5,293 nucleotides of DNA, taken from NCBI GenBank assembly GCA_913061245.1, contig CAJXTO010000112.1, forward strand, positions 1 to 5,293, written 5' to 3'. This document shows, piece by piece, positions 5,278-5,293 of the stretch. The notes below the pieces were generated by a model that did not search any database, was not told where the DNA came from, and saw nothing but the letters and a program-made list of their open reading frames with translations. Source of the stretch: an uncultured Oceanospirillales bacterium. Its GTDB lineage: Bacteria > Pseudomonadota > Gammaproteobacteria > Pseudomonadales > Litorivicinaceae. The number at the start of each line of letters is the position of its first letter. Position 1 is the first letter of the stretch. Position numbers and translations under genes: made by a program.

Positions 5278-5293
5278 TGCTCGTCCCCCACAC

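Overview
The window looks like the chromosome of a Gram-negative gammaproteobacterium, probably aquatic. The base composition is moderate, two proteins are exported to the periplasm, and the gene families (ZrgA-type zinc protein, DUF3299, Zur, paired YeeE/YedE subunits) are typical of that class. No mobile element, CRISPR array, rRNA or tRNA was seen, and the genus cannot be named from this stretch.

Left part, minus strand (3398 down to 1): a tightly packed five-gene operon. In transcription order it encodes a secreted His-rich ZrgA/DUF2796 zinc-binding protein, a LolD/MacB-type ABC ATPase, an FtsX/MacB-type permease, a secreted DUF3299 protein, and a Fur-family regulator that reads best as Zur and runs off the left edge. 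Every junction overlaps by 4 or 14 bases. Two of the 4-base overlaps are TTGA, so the downstream gene starts with TTG. The gene set resembles the Zur-controlled zrg zinc-acquisition cluster of Vibrio. Here the presumed regulator is the last gene of the operon it probably controls. A sigma70-like promoter precedes the first gene, and a 15-bp palindrome lies directly on its -10 box, a good position for a repressor.

Middle (3399-3900): a 129-bp divergent intergenic region, then two small overlapping plus-strand genes of 49 and 78 codons that I do not recognise. A Fur-box-like inverted repeat lies upstream of them, so they may be iron-controlled. The divergent region may thus carry one metal-responsive operator for each direction.

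Right part, plus strand (4091-5246): two adjacent genes for complementary halves of a YeeE/YedE (TsuA-like) membrane transporter of sulfur compounds, each with its family cysteine motif. They follow a 190-bp intergenic region with hairpins and a small palindrome, and are followed by a GC-rich hairpin at the right edge. No functional link between the zinc operon and the sulfur transporter is visible beyond adjacency.
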